Of a stretch of DNA of 18,145 nt, positions 6,588-14,107 are shown piece by piece. The stretch is taken from NCBI GenBank assembly GCA_051646105.1, contig JBOFCO010000207.1, forward strand, positions 1 through 18,145, read 5' to 3'. The stretch is from JBOFCO01 sp051646105 (lineage in GTDB: Bacteria; Pseudomonadota; Alphaproteobacteria; Rhodobacterales; Rhodobacteraceae). A model generated the notes under the pieces. It saw only the letters and a list, made by a program, of their open reading frames with translations, was not told the DNA's origin and did not search any database. A program made the translations under genes and the position numbers. The first letter of the stretch is position 1. Each line of letters opens with the position of its first letter.

Positions 6588-7459
6588 GCGACAAACTCGG
6601 AAGCAGTATAGCCCTGGATATAGAGCAGCGCCGTCAGGTCGCCATGGTTGATGCGGATGTCGCATTGCGCGGCAACGGCGGGCTTTGCATGCAGCGCCAC
6701 CCCCGCGCCTGCAAGCCCCAGCATGCCCAGATCGTTCGCGCCGTCGCCCACGGCGATCACATCGGCGGGCGCGATGCCCAACCGCGCGGTGATGTCGTGC
6801 AGGGCATCGATCTTGGCCTGCCGCCCGAGGATCGGCAACGCGACCTTTCCGGTCAGATGCCCGTCTTCGGCAAGCAGGGTGTTGGCGCGGTGTTCGTCAA
6901 AGCGCAGATGCGCCGCCACGGCAGAGGTGAACGCCGTGAACCCGCCCGATACCAGCGCCGCATGGCCGCCCGCGGCCTTCATCGTCGCGATCAGTTCGCG
7001 CCCGCCCGGTGTATAGGTGATACGCTCGGCAAGAACCTGCGCGATCACGCTTTCGGGCAGACCAGCCAGCAGCCCGACCCTTTCGTTCAGCGCCGCCTCG
7101 AAATCCAGTTCGCCGTTCATCGCGCGGGACGTGATGGCTGCCACCTTTGGGCCAACCCCGGCCATATCAGCCAGTTCGTCGATACATTCCTGCCCGATCA
7201 TCGTGCTGTCCATATCCGCCAGCAGCATGCGTTTCTTCCGCCCCGCCGCCGGTTGCACGACCAGATCGATGCCCAGCCCCTGCAATCCTTCCCAGACCTG
7301 CCAGCGGTTGTCCGGGATCCCGGCAACCGCAAATTCCGCCGCGACGCCGGGATTCAGCCACTGCGCTTCCCCCCCGCCCCAGGCATCGCGCAGGGATTCG
7401 ACCGTCGCCCGGTCCAGACTGGCCTTGGTGGGGCTGACAAGCAGTGTAGCGATATACAA
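6584..7459 (-). CDS. serB: Phosphoserine phosphatase
   Basis: 291 residues. Catalyses the last step of serine synthesis, phosphoserine to serine, in the cytosol. HAD-family motifs are clear: LLADMDSTMIG (nucleophile Asp82, second Asp84), VSGGFTAFTSAVA, and VGDGANDLGML for the Mg-binding acidic pair. The N-terminal ~75 residues form an ACT-like regulatory part. The start is a TTG at 7459 (LYIATLL). AAAGGA lies 7 nt upstream of it, and the resulting length fits relatives. A longer frame from 7534 would run into the end of the deacetylase gene and lacks such support. It is the first gene of the serB-GNAT-permease run. serC and serA lie 8 kb away on the other strand. Confidence 0.93.
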   Translation of the reverse strand: MYIATLLVSPTKASLDRATVESLRDAWGGGEAQWLNPGVAAEFAVAGIPDNRWQVWEGLQGLGIDLVVQPAAGRKKRMLLADMDSTMIGQECIDELADMAGVGPKVAAITSRAMNGELDFEAALNERVGLLAGLPESVIAQVLAERITYTPGGRELIATMKAAGGHAALVSGGFTAFTSAVAAHLRFDEHRANTLLAEDGHLTGKVALPILGRQAKIDALHDITARLGIAPADVIAVGDGANDLGMLGLAGAGVALHAKPAVAAQCDIRINHGDLTALLYIQGYTASEFVA

Positions 7460-7466
7460 GGGGCGA

Positions 7467-7500
7467 TCCTTTGATTTGGCTGCTGCCTTAATGGCCAATC
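7467..7500 (-). promoter_or_regulatory. SD that fixes the serB TTG start, plus adjacent small hairpin
   Basis: AAAGGA at 7472-7467 is spaced 7 nt from TTG (7459-7457), the main reason to choose this start. Immediately upstream GATTGGC (7500-7494) can pair with GCCAAATC (7480-7473), giving 7 bp with one bulged A and a 13-nt loop. The 53-nt gap between the deacetylase and serB leaves little room for a full promoter. Confidence 0.4.
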
Positions 7501-7512
7501 CCGGTTCGGGCT

Positions 7513-8697
7513 TCAACCGGGATCCGCGCTGCAATGGTCGGCCAGACGCCGCAGGAATTCCGCACAGGCGCGCAACTGGTCGATCTCGATATACTCGTCA
7601 GGCCTGTGCGCCTGTTCGATACTGCCCGGCCCGCAGACCACCGTGGGGATGCCCGCCTGCCGGAACAGCCCGGCTTCTGTCCCGTAGGGCACCGCAGAAA
7701 CGCTGTTCCCTCGCGCGAAATGCAGTGCCAGCCGTTCAACCTCCGACCCCGGCGTCGCGGCAAGGCCTGGCATGTCGACAAGCGGGCGGGTGACGATCCG
7801 GGCTGCCGGGTGGCGCGACCGCATCTCCTTTTCAGCCAGCGCCGCCACGGGCGAGAACCGTTCCAGCAGCGGCCCGGTATCGAAACCCGGAAGTGGTCGC
7901 AGTTCCCAGATGAAGGAACAGGCGGCCGGTACGATATTCGTGGCATTGCCACCGGTGATCGTGCCGACATTCAGCGTGGTGCAGGGCGGGTTGAATCGGC
8001 TGGCCGGATCGGGCGCCTGCCGCAGATCATCCGCGATCGCACCCAATGTCGCCAGCAGGGGCACCGCCGCCATAATCGCGCTGGCACCGGCGCCCGGATC
8101 GCTGGAATGCGCAGCCACCCCAGTGATCTCGGTAACAAAGGTCATGTAACCCTTGTGCGCGCTGATGACCTGCATCATCGTCGGCTCCCCCACCACGGCC
8201 ATCATCGGCAGGGGATGTTCGGCCACAATCCCCGTGATCATCGGCACGACGCCTGTGCAGCCCACTTCCTCATCGCAGGAAAAGGCCAGATGCACCGGAA
8301 TGTTCAGCCGACGCCGGACCAGATCGGGGACAGCGGCCAGCATCGCGGCCAGGAAGCCCTTCATGTCGCAGGCCCCGCGCCCGTAAAGCCGGTCGTTGCG
8401 CCGGGTCAGTGTGAAGGGATCGCTGGCCCAGTCCTGCCCGTCTACGGGAACCACATCTGTATGCCCCGAAAGCAGGATACCGCCCCGGTCGGCGGGGCCG
8501 ATGGTCGCATACAGATTGGCCTTGCGCCCGCCGTCATGTTCATAACGGCAAGATGCGATGCCGTGGCTGGCCAGAAACGCCTCGATGTAATCGATGATCG
8601 GCAGGTTGCTGTTGCGGCTGGTGGTATCAAACCCGACCAGACGGGCAAGATGGTCGATCACATCATTGATCGGCGGATTTGGATGCGATGCTTCCAC
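7513..8697 (-). CDS. argE: M20 family deacetylase, acetylornithine deacetylase-like
   Basis: 394 residues. Predicted dinuclear-metal amidohydrolase of the ArgE/DapE (M20) family, most like acetylornithine deacetylases that release ornithine from N-acetylornithine. Metal and catalytic residues are visible: His79 and Asp81 in SGHTDVVPV, bridging Asp111 in YGRGACDMKG, Glu143/Glu144 in CDEEVGC, the GEPT segment, and a C-terminal His (~364) in SIEQAHRPDEY. A dimerisation domain lies between (~180-290). The GTG at 8697 is chosen because GGGAG sits about 6 nt upstream and homologous sequence starts soon after; an upstream TTG at 8760 is an alternative. The symbol is by similarity; other N-acyl amino acids are possible. 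It lies between the acyl-CoA operon (148-nt gap) and serB (53 nt). Confidence 0.85.
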   Translation of the reverse strand: MEASHPNPPINDVIDHLARLVGFDTTSRNSNLPIIDYIEAFLASHGIASCRYEHDGGRKANLYATIGPADRGGILLSGHTDVVPVDGQDWASDPFTLTRRNDRLYGRGACDMKGFLAAMLAAVPDLVRRRLNIPVHLAFSCDEEVGCTGVVPMITGIVAEHPLPMMAVVGEPTMMQVISAHKGYMTFVTEITGVAAHSSDPGAGASAIMAAVPLLATLGAIADDLRQAPDPASRFNPPCTTLNVGTITGGNATNIVPAACSFIWELRPLPGFDTGPLLERFSPVAALAEKEMRSRHPAARIVTRPLVDMPGLAATPGSEVERLALHFARGNSVSAVPYGTEAGLFRQAGIPTVVCGPGSIEQAHRPDEYIEIDQLRACAEFLRRLADHCSADPG

Positions 8698-8845
8698 GGC
8701 CTGCTCCCGGTCATTCGTTGTCAGGCTATCAGGGATTTCCCGGCGATACAGGCGCAGCAAACGGCTGCGATGCCACCATGGTCACTTTCTGACAGCGACA
8801 CCAGACATGCCGGGCTGATCCAACCGTGCCTTGTTCCGTTGCGAT

Positions 8846-9247
8846 CTATTTAATGGCGACAGAAAAGACCGGCAGGGGCGGCAGTCCATCGTCGCGGTCG
8901 CGCCATGACAGCGTCACGCGATCCCCGATCCGGGCCGCTTCCCCGGTGATGTTGGTCAACAGGCGCGGACCTTCGTCCAGATCAACAAGCGCCAGCAGAT
9001 AGGGCGGCACCAGTTCGGGGATCACCGGCAGCCGCATCACCGTCAGGGCATAGATCGTCCCGCGCCCGGAAACCTGCACCCAGTCAAGATCAGCCGCCTG
9101 ACAGGTCAGGCAGAACGGCCGCGGATAATGCTGATGCGCCCCACAGGACCGGCAGCGCTGCACCACCAAGCGGTGCCCGGCGCAGGCCTGCCAGAAGGGT
9201 TCCGTCGTCGGGTCTGCCGCCCCCATCTCACTGAAGCTGTCAGTCAT
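8846..9247 (-). CDS. DUF35 Zn-ribbon / OB-fold protein
   Basis: 133 residues. An N-terminal helix region (TEPFWQACAGHRLVVQ) leads into a four-Cys zinc ribbon, CRSCG...CLTC (Cys32, 35, 46, 49), followed by an OB-fold (~55-130) with the typical GRGTIYALTVMR strand. This is the DUF35 family. Such proteins bind acyl-CoA and work with thiolase-superfamily partners, for example ChsH2 with the Ltp2 retro-aldolase in steroid side-chain removal. Its gene starts 6 nt after the stop of the thiolase-like gene, the arrangement expected for such a partner pair. It is the last gene of the eight-gene operon. Pairing and role are inferred from context. Confidence 0.88.
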   Translation of the reverse strand: MTDSFSEMGAADPTTEPFWQACAGHRLVVQRCRSCGAHQHYPRPFCLTCQAADLDWVQVSGRGTIYALTVMRLPVIPELVPPYLLALVDLDEGPRLLTNITGEAARIGDRVTLSWRDRDDGLPPLPVFSVAIK

Positions 9248-9253
9248 GATCCG

Positions 9254-10414
9254 TCACTCACGGGCCATCACCACCGTTGATGCTGTCGAAAATGCCAGCC
9301 CGCCCGTGCCATGCGCCACGGCGATCCTTGCCCCCGGCACCTGCCGCGCCGCTGCCTCCCCCCGCAACTGGCGCACGGCCTCGACCAGCAGCAGGATACC
9401 CAGTGCGCCGGGGTGGCAATAGGAAAGCCCCCCGCCCGAAGTCATCGATGGCAGCGCCCCACCGGGCCGCAGCCTGCCATCGGAGACGAATTCCCCCGCC
9501 TCTCCCTTCGCGCAGAAGCCCAGATCCTCCAGATACAGAAGCACGCCATGGGTGAAGTTGTCATAGGGCTGGAAAACATCGACATCGGCAGGGGTGATGC
9601 CCGCCATGGCAAAGGCTTCGCGCCCTGATACCCGGCCCGGCGTCACCGTCAGATCGGGGCACTGTGAAATATGCCACTGCACATGGCTTTCCCCCGCGCC
9701 GATCACCCGGATCGCCTTCTTGCGCGCATCGCGTGCCCGGTCGCCCCGCACCATCACCACCGCCCCGCCGCCATCGGTGACCAGACAGCAATCGAGCTTT
9801 CGTAGCGGGTCCGCCAGCAGGGGCGAGGCCATGACATCGTCGATGCTCAACGGGTCGCGCACCCAGGCCTTCGGGTTCAGCGCCGCCCAGGCGCGGGCCG
9901 CCACCGCCACTTCGGCCAGATGTTCGGGCCGCGTGCCATATTGGTCCATGTGTCGCGACGCGCTCAGCGCGTAGTGTCCGATGGGAAAATGGATGCCAAA
10001 GGGGGCTTCGAACTGTGCGGCGATGGAACCGTCCAGTCTTTCCGTCGCGCGCTTGCGGTTGCGGCGACTTCGCTGGCGGGAGGCATAGGCGATCAGCGCC
10101 ACGTCGCAGCGCCCGGTAGCCAGCGCCAGCATGGCGTGGTGCACGAAGAATTCGAATGAAGCCCCGCCCATATCGGAGGATTCCGCATAGCGCGGCTGCA
10201 CCCCCAGATATTCGCCAAGCTGAACCGATCCTTCCTCCCCCATGTAATTGGTAAAGACCGCATCGACATCACGCAGCGTCAGCCCCGCCTCGTCCAGCGC
10301 CTCGCGTGCGGCAAGGGCGGCCATGGAAAATTCGCTCTGGTCCGTGACCTTGCCCAGCGCGGTTTCCGCCACACCCGCGATATAGACAGGGGTGTCGAGC
10401 AGGACGCGGTTCAT
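9254..10414 (-). CDS. Thiolase-superfamily protein (Ltp/SCP2-like), likely aldolase or degenerate thiolase
   Basis: 386 residues with the thiolase fold: N-terminal VYIAGVAETALGK, DVDAVFTNYMG, a central DGGGAVVMV segment and a C-terminal GGGLSYCHPGALG. In true thiolases and SCP2 thiolases a nucleophilic Cys lies at the N...C(A/S)(T/S)G position. Here the matching stretch reads DMGGASFEFF (81-90) with no Cys. Tyr284 in QPYDNFT and Tyr332 in GLSYCHPG are 48 residues apart, close to the spacing of the two Tyr residues (294 and 344) recalled as catalytic in the Ltp2 retro-aldolase. With the DUF35 gene next door, cleavage of a beta-hydroxyacyl-CoA to a carbonyl compound and acyl-CoA is plausible. 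Start overlaps the GNAT stop as ATGA. Fold sure, reaction inferred. Confidence 0.85.
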   Translation of the reverse strand: MNRVLLDTPVYIAGVAETALGKVTDQSEFSMAALAAREALDEAGLTLRDVDAVFTNYMGEEGSVQLGEYLGVQPRYAESSDMGGASFEFFVHHAMLALATGRCDVALIAYASRQRSRRNRKRATERLDGSIAAQFEAPFGIHFPIGHYALSASRHMDQYGTRPEHLAEVAVAARAWAALNPKAWVRDPLSIDDVMASPLLADPLRKLDCCLVTDGGGAVVMVRGDRARDARKKAIRVIGAGESHVQWHISQCPDLTVTPGRVSGREAFAMAGITPADVDVFQPYDNFTHGVLLYLEDLGFCAKGEAGEFVSDGRLRPGGALPSMTSGGGLSYCHPGALGILLLVEAVRQLRGEAAARQVPGARIAVAHGTGGLAFSTASTVVMARE

Positions 10415-10872
10415 TCGCCCTCCAGCATCATGTCGTAGCGGATATAGTCGCGGCGCAGGCCGATCCGGTCATAAAGCCGCTGGGCGGCTTGATTGTCGTG
10501 CTGTGTCATCCAGAAAATCTTGTACCATCCCCGTTCCCGCCCGATACCAGCAAGATGCTGCATCAATGCCTGCGCATGGCCGCGCCCCCTTGCCGTTTCC
10601 CGCACGAAGATATCCTGAAGATAACAGGCGTCCCCCCTGCTCCATGTAAAGGGCAGCGTGTGGTAAAGAATGAAGCCTGTCGCGGCGCCATCTTCATGCG
10701 CGATCAGCCCGTCAAGCCCGCGATCCTGCCGCATCAGCCGCGCCCAGTTGGCCTCGGCCATCTCGCGATTGCCCGGCTCATTCGGATCAGTGGCGACGAA
10801 ATCATCCCACATCGCCAGAAAATCCGCCCTGTCCTCCGGCGCTATGTCGCGGATCGTCACGCCCTCAGCCAT
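10411..10872 (-). CDS. GNAT family N-acetyltransferase inside the acyl-CoA operon
   Basis: 153 residues, a single GNAT domain. Motif A reads IFVRETARGRGHAQALMQHL (~92-111) and motif B NQAAQRLYDRIGL near the C-terminus. The YLQDIFV and YKIFWMTQHDN segments are typical of small-molecule or amine acetyltransferases in this subgroup. The ATG at 10872 has a good SD (GGAGG, about 6 nt away) and lies 8 nt inside the end of the MaoC gene; its stop overlaps the thiolase-like start as ATGA. It is thus firmly embedded in a CoA-thioester operon, unusual for a GNAT. It may act on an amine-bearing substrate or intermediate, or modify an operon enzyme; neither can be decided here. Confidence 0.85.
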   Translation of the reverse strand: MAEGVTIRDIAPEDRADFLAMWDDFVATDPNEPGNREMAEANWARLMRQDRGLDGLIAHEDGAATGFILYHTLPFTWSRGDACYLQDIFVRETARGRGHAQALMQHLAGIGRERGWYKIFWMTQHDNQAAQRLYDRIGLRRDYIRYDMMLEGE

Positions 10873-11257
10873 CGCTTCCCTCCACCCGCACGCGCGCCGA
10901 CGCCGAAAGCACCGCTTGCCCCGCCGCATTGAACAGGCCGAGGTCAAGATCGGCCATGTTCCCGGAAACCGCCATCGCCGAAAGGCACCTTGCCTGCAAG
11001 CGGTCGCCCGGCCAGACCGGCAACCGGAAGCGCACACCGTAGCGCGTCATCGCGCCCGCACCGAACCAGCGTTCCACCGCACCGGCCAGCAGTGCCGCCG
11101 AATACATGCCCTGCGCCATCACATCGGGCAGACCGGCAGCCTGTGCCTGTGCGGGGTCAAGGTGCAGCGGATTCATGTCGCCGGACGCATGGGCATAAAG
11201 GTGGAAATCGTCCCGGCGTATCGGGGGGAAATCTATCGGCACAGGGGTCCGTGTCAT
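10865..11257 (-). CDS. MaoC-type (R)-enoyl-CoA hydratase, catalytic hotdog half
   Basis: 130 residues, one hotdog domain. It carries the hydratase-2 motif YAHASGDMNPLHLD with Asp27, Asn29 and His32 in the catalytic positions, followed by GLPDVMAQGM. Predicted to add water to a trans-2-enoyl-CoA with (R) stereochemistry. The gene just before it encodes a FAS1-type hotdog of similar size without this motif, and they overlap as ATGA, so the two likely form a heterodimer in the way of ChsH1-ChsH2 or HadAB. It overlaps the following GNAT gene by 8 nt. Confidence 0.88.
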   Translation of the reverse strand: MTRTPVPIDFPPIRRDDFHLYAHASGDMNPLHLDPAQAQAAGLPDVMAQGMYSAALLAGAVERWFGAGAMTRYGVRFRLPVWPGDRLQARCLSAMAVSGNMADLDLGLFNAAGQAVLSASARVRVEGSDG

Positions 11258-11652
11258 CCCTGCCCTCGCTTTTCGATGATGACGGTGGTTTCCCGCAGCA
11301 GCAGCGCATGGCTTGCGGCATCCCGGTATTCCACCGCGATGGTGACGATCCGCATCATCCCGCTGCCGCCCTTCTTCATCGTATCCGACACGATCCGCGC
11401 GCTGCCGCGCAGCCGCTGGCCGATCCGCACCGGGGCGATATAGTCGTAGGTCTGTTCGCCATGCACGGTGCGGGCAGGATCAAGGCGCAGCACATCCCTG
11501 AGCGCGCGGTCAATCATCCCGGAAGATGCGACAACGGTGAACGTCGGCGGCACCCTTTCATCAGGCGGGGCACCCGTCGCCGCGCGGAAGGCCGCGACGC
11601 TTTCGGCAGTCACCTCGAAATCCCAGGTGCCGAGGTCGGCGGAAACGGTCAT
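11254..11652 (-). CDS. FAS1-like dehydratase hotdog half (MaoC N-terminal type)
   Basis: 132 residues, a single hotdog domain of the MaoC N-terminal (FAS1-like dehydratase) type. The start of the domain (VTAESVAAFRAATGAPPDE, PPTFTVVASSG) and the HGEQTYDYIAPVRIGQ strand pair are typical. The catalytic Asp/His motif is missing, as is normal for this half, which usually forms the acyl-binding tunnel in a heterodimer. Its partner is probably the next gene's MaoC domain. The ATG at 11652 overlaps the ligase stop (ATGA) and its own stop overlaps the MaoC start (ATGA). Longer in-frame starts lie within the ligase gene and lack support. Confidence 0.85.
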   Translation of the reverse strand: MTVSADLGTWDFEVTAESVAAFRAATGAPPDERVPPTFTVVASSGMIDRALRDVLRLDPARTVHGEQTYDYIAPVRIGQRLRGSARIVSDTMKKGGSGMMRIVTIAVEYRDAASHALLLRETTVIIEKRGQG

Positions 11653-13247
11653 CGCGCCTCCCCGTCCCATGCCTGCGCCAGCAGATCGTCGATTCCGGCC
11701 TTCAGCACCTGCTTGTCCACCTTCATCGAGGGCAGGCGCGGAAACTCCCCCTGCCAGATCACCAGATATCTCGGCAGCTTGAACCCGGCCAGCCGTCCGG
11801 CGCAATGGGCGATAACGGTTTCCATGGCCGGGACCGGGTCATCGGGCCGCAGCAGCAGGCAGGCCAGAACCTCCTCTCCCCGCAGGGGATCGGGCACGGG
11901 GATCACCGCCGCCTCGACGATGGCCGGATGGGCCGCAAGAACCGCCTCTACCTCTGCGGCGGCGATGTTCTCGCCCGACCGGCGGATGATGTCCTTCTTG
12001 CGACCGACGAAATAAAGCAAGCCCCGTGCATCGCGGCGCAGCAGGTCGCCGGTATGATACCAGCCGCCGCGCATCGCCTCTGCCGTTGCCTCGGGACGGT
12101 TCAGATAGCCCGCGAACAGGTCAGGGCCGCTGACCAGCGCCTCGCCCGCCTCTCCAGTGGGCACGTCCTTGCGCGCCTCGTCGACCAGCCGGATGCGCAG
12201 GCCCGGCGGTTCCACCCCCACAGTTCCGCTGCTGACCAGACCGGCGGCCAGCGCATCGGGCACGCGGGCCATGATGCCGCCTTCGGTGCTGCCATACTGG
12301 TTCAGCCAGTCAAACCCGTAGCGGTCGACAAGCTGCCGGTGAATGTCCGGCGGCAGCCCGGCATGGATCGCGCGGCGAATGCGGTGATCGCGTTCAGCGG
12401 GATGCGACCCGGCGGTCATCAGCAGGGCGGGGATCGAAGCGATGGAAAGCACTTCCGTCGCATCAAAGCGGCGCACCACATCCCAGAACCGCGACACGGA
12501 GAACCGCCTCATCACCACCAGCGTCCCGCCAGAGGCGAGCGCCGTCAGCAGTTGCAGCGCAGGATCGGCGTAATAGAACGGCAGTACGCACAATTGCCGG
12601 TCCTGCCAGCCGCGCGGGAACAGCCGCAAGTCGATATCCGCGGTGCGCAGCCACCAGCCGTGATGCAACATGCAGCCCTTTGGCGCGCCGGTGCTGCCGG
12701 ATGTGTAATAGACCGCTACGATGTCTTCGCGCCGACAGGCCGCCGTCCGGAAATCGGCAGGCGCGGCGTCGAGATGGGCAAAGCCATCGGGTTCCGGGGC
12801 GGTGATGCAGATCGTCGGCATCTTGCCCAGGGCGATTTCATTCACCACGTCCTGCTGCGGCGGACCGTGGATCAGCAGCACCGGCGCGCTGTCGGCAAGG
12901 ATATTTCCCGCGTCATGGGATTTCGCCGTTGGCGCGATCGACACCAGCGACCCCCGGCAGGCGGCAATGGCAAACAGCGCAATCAGGAATTCTACCCGGT
13001 TGTCCAGCATCAAGGCCACCCGGTCGCCGGGGGAAATCCGGGTGGCGAGATGCCCCGCCAGCCTTTCGCAGCGACGCAGGAAATCGCGCCGGGTCAGGCG
13101 CAGGCCATCTTCGGTCAGGATCAGCGGGCGCTCGGGATCGTCCTGGCAGGCCCGCGCCAGAAGCGCGACGATGGTCGCATCGGGCACCGCCGATCCGTCC
13201 GGCCCGATTTCACCATGGCTGGCCACCGTATCATTGGCAGCGTTCAT
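11649..13247 (-). CDS. AMP-forming acyl-CoA ligase
   Basis: 532 residues of the ANL superfamily. Converts a carboxylic acid to its CoA thioester using ATP, via an acyl-adenylate; cytosolic. Core motifs in order: P-loop YYTSGSTGAPKG (180-191), NQYGSTEGG (317-324), YHTGDL (397-402), GRKKDIIRRSGENI (415-428), and the C-terminal catalytic Lys in PSMKVDK (about 509). It resembles CaiC/FadD-like medium ligases more than very long chain ones, but the acid it activates cannot be read from sequence. The ATG at 13247 overlaps the upstream MaoC-like stop as ATGA; the long upstream extension in frame is antisense-style shadow of that gene. It probably supplies the substrate for the operon's hydratases. 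Confidence 0.93.
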   Translation of the reverse strand: MNAANDTVASHGEIGPDGSAVPDATIVALLARACQDDPERPLILTEDGLRLTRRDFLRRCERLAGHLATRISPGDRVALMLDNRVEFLIALFAIAACRGSLVSIAPTAKSHDAGNILADSAPVLLIHGPPQQDVVNEIALGKMPTICITAPEPDGFAHLDAAPADFRTAACRREDIVAVYYTSGSTGAPKGCMLHHGWWLRTADIDLRLFPRGWQDRQLCVLPFYYADPALQLLTALASGGTLVVMRRFSVSRFWDVVRRFDATEVLSIASIPALLMTAGSHPAERDHRIRRAIHAGLPPDIHRQLVDRYGFDWLNQYGSTEGGIMARVPDALAAGLVSSGTVGVEPPGLRIRLVDEARKDVPTGEAGEALVSGPDLFAGYLNRPEATAEAMRGGWYHTGDLLRRDARGLLYFVGRKKDIIRRSGENIAAAEVEAVLAAHPAIVEAAVIPVPDPLRGEEVLACLLLRPDDPVPAMETVIAHCAGRLAGFKLPRYLVIWQGEFPRLPSMKVDKQVLKAGIDDLLAQAWDGEAR

Positions 13248-14107
13248 GGCAGCACCTCGGCATAGCCGCGCGTCAGCACCGGGTTGCCGCTGCCATCCGT
13301 CGCAGAAAAACCCACCGCTCCGCTGGTATCGCGCCAGTGCGTTACCGTCAGTCTTTCCCCGGCACGGCTGAACAGCGGCTGCGAAAACCGACAGCCCAGC
13401 CGCCGCAGGCGTCGCGGATCGCCCCCGCCCTGCCGCGCCAGAATATCGCGCGCCGCCAGCGACAGCGTGAACATGCCATGCACCACCGGTGCGGGCAGGC
13501 CCACGGAGCGGGCGGCATCGGCATTCAGGCAATAGGCGGAATAATCCCGCGTCGCCTCGGCATAGGCCAGCGTGCGGTCGGGCGAAATCGGGTGGGTTTC
13601 CTTGGCCAATTTGCCAACCGGTTCGGCGGGCGCGGGACGATCCGGTGCGATACCGGCCATAACCTTCGGTGCAGTGCCCCTGACGATGCAGCTCGATACC
13701 TGTGTACACAGCAACGCCCCGGCATCCGTCGCGGTTTCAGATGTGATGTGCAGCAAAAGCCCCGCCGATGTGCCGCGCAGCCCCGTCAGCCGCGACAGGC
13801 TGAACAGCCGCTGCCCGGGCAGGATCGGCGCATGAAAGATGAAATCATGCTCTCCATGCATGGCGAAGCCCGCCCCCAGACGCGACAGGACGCCGACCAT
13901 CGACTGCATCACCGGCACATGCGCGAAACAGGGTGCGGCGATATTGCCCGCCAGCGTTTCGGCCCCCGCTTCGCCAGTCGTTTCCGCAAACTGCGCCAGC
14001 CGGGGCGTGGCGGTGCGGAATTCCTCTGACCGGATTTCAAGGCCGATTGCCGCAGTGGCCACCCGCGCCAGATCGTCAAGCCCGGCTTCGTCAAGAACGG
14101 TGGCCAT
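13244..14107 (-). CDS. Double-hotdog MaoC-like protein with altered active-site motif
   Basis: 287 residues: an N-terminal FAS1-like hotdog (~25-145, with HGEHDFIFHAPILPGQ) fused to a C-terminal MaoC-type hotdog (~165-287, with PAPVVHGMF). In hydratase-2 enzymes the second domain carries GD-x-NP-x-H. Here it reads RDYSAYC (187-193): Asp188 is kept, but Asn is Ser190, Pro is Ala191 and His is Cys193. The TRD opening recalls ChsH1-like hydratases as remembered. It could be a hydratase with a changed mechanism, a substrate-specific variant, or a non-catalytic binder. The ATG at 14107 shares one base with the SDR stop (TGATG). This operon therefore holds two separate hydratase-fold enzymes. Confidence 0.85.
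   Translation of the reverse strand: MATVLDEAGLDDLARVATAAIGLEIRSEEFRTATPRLAQFAETTGEAGAETLAGNIAAPCFAHVPVMQSMVGVLSRLGAGFAMHGEHDFIFHAPILPGQRLFSLSRLTGLRGTSAGLLLHITSETATDAGALLCTQVSSCIVRGTAPKVMAGIAPDRPAPAEPVGKLAKETHPISPDRTLAYAEATRDYSAYCLNADAARSVGLPAPVVHGMFTLSLAARDILARQGGGDPRRLRRLGCRFSQPLFSRAGERLTVTHWRDTSGAVGFSATDGSGNPVLTRGYAEVLP

Noticed and set aside
8698..8845. Terminator or small gene between the DUF35 gene and the deacetylase
   Set aside because: No stable hairpin with a T tract and no credible short gene with an SD was found in these 148 bases, so operon read-through into the deacetylase cannot be excluded.
7534..8853. Long plus-strand open frame (439 codons) opposite the M20 deacetylase
   Set aside because: The minus-strand gene carries all metal-binding motifs; the plus-strand frame shows no recognisable domain and a composition typical of antisense GC-rich DNA.
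9254..10414. Calling the thiolase-like gene an acetyl-CoA acetyltransferase
   Set aside because: The nucleophilic Cys region lacks Cys, and the gene is paired with a DUF35 gene; a biosynthetic or degradative thiolase label would overstate what is seen.
11805..13265. Long plus-strand open frame (486 codons) opposite the acyl-CoA ligase
   Set aside because: It is antisense to a ligase with all ANL motifs and has a His/Arg/Gln-rich, domain-less sequence, as expected of a GC-rich shadow frame.
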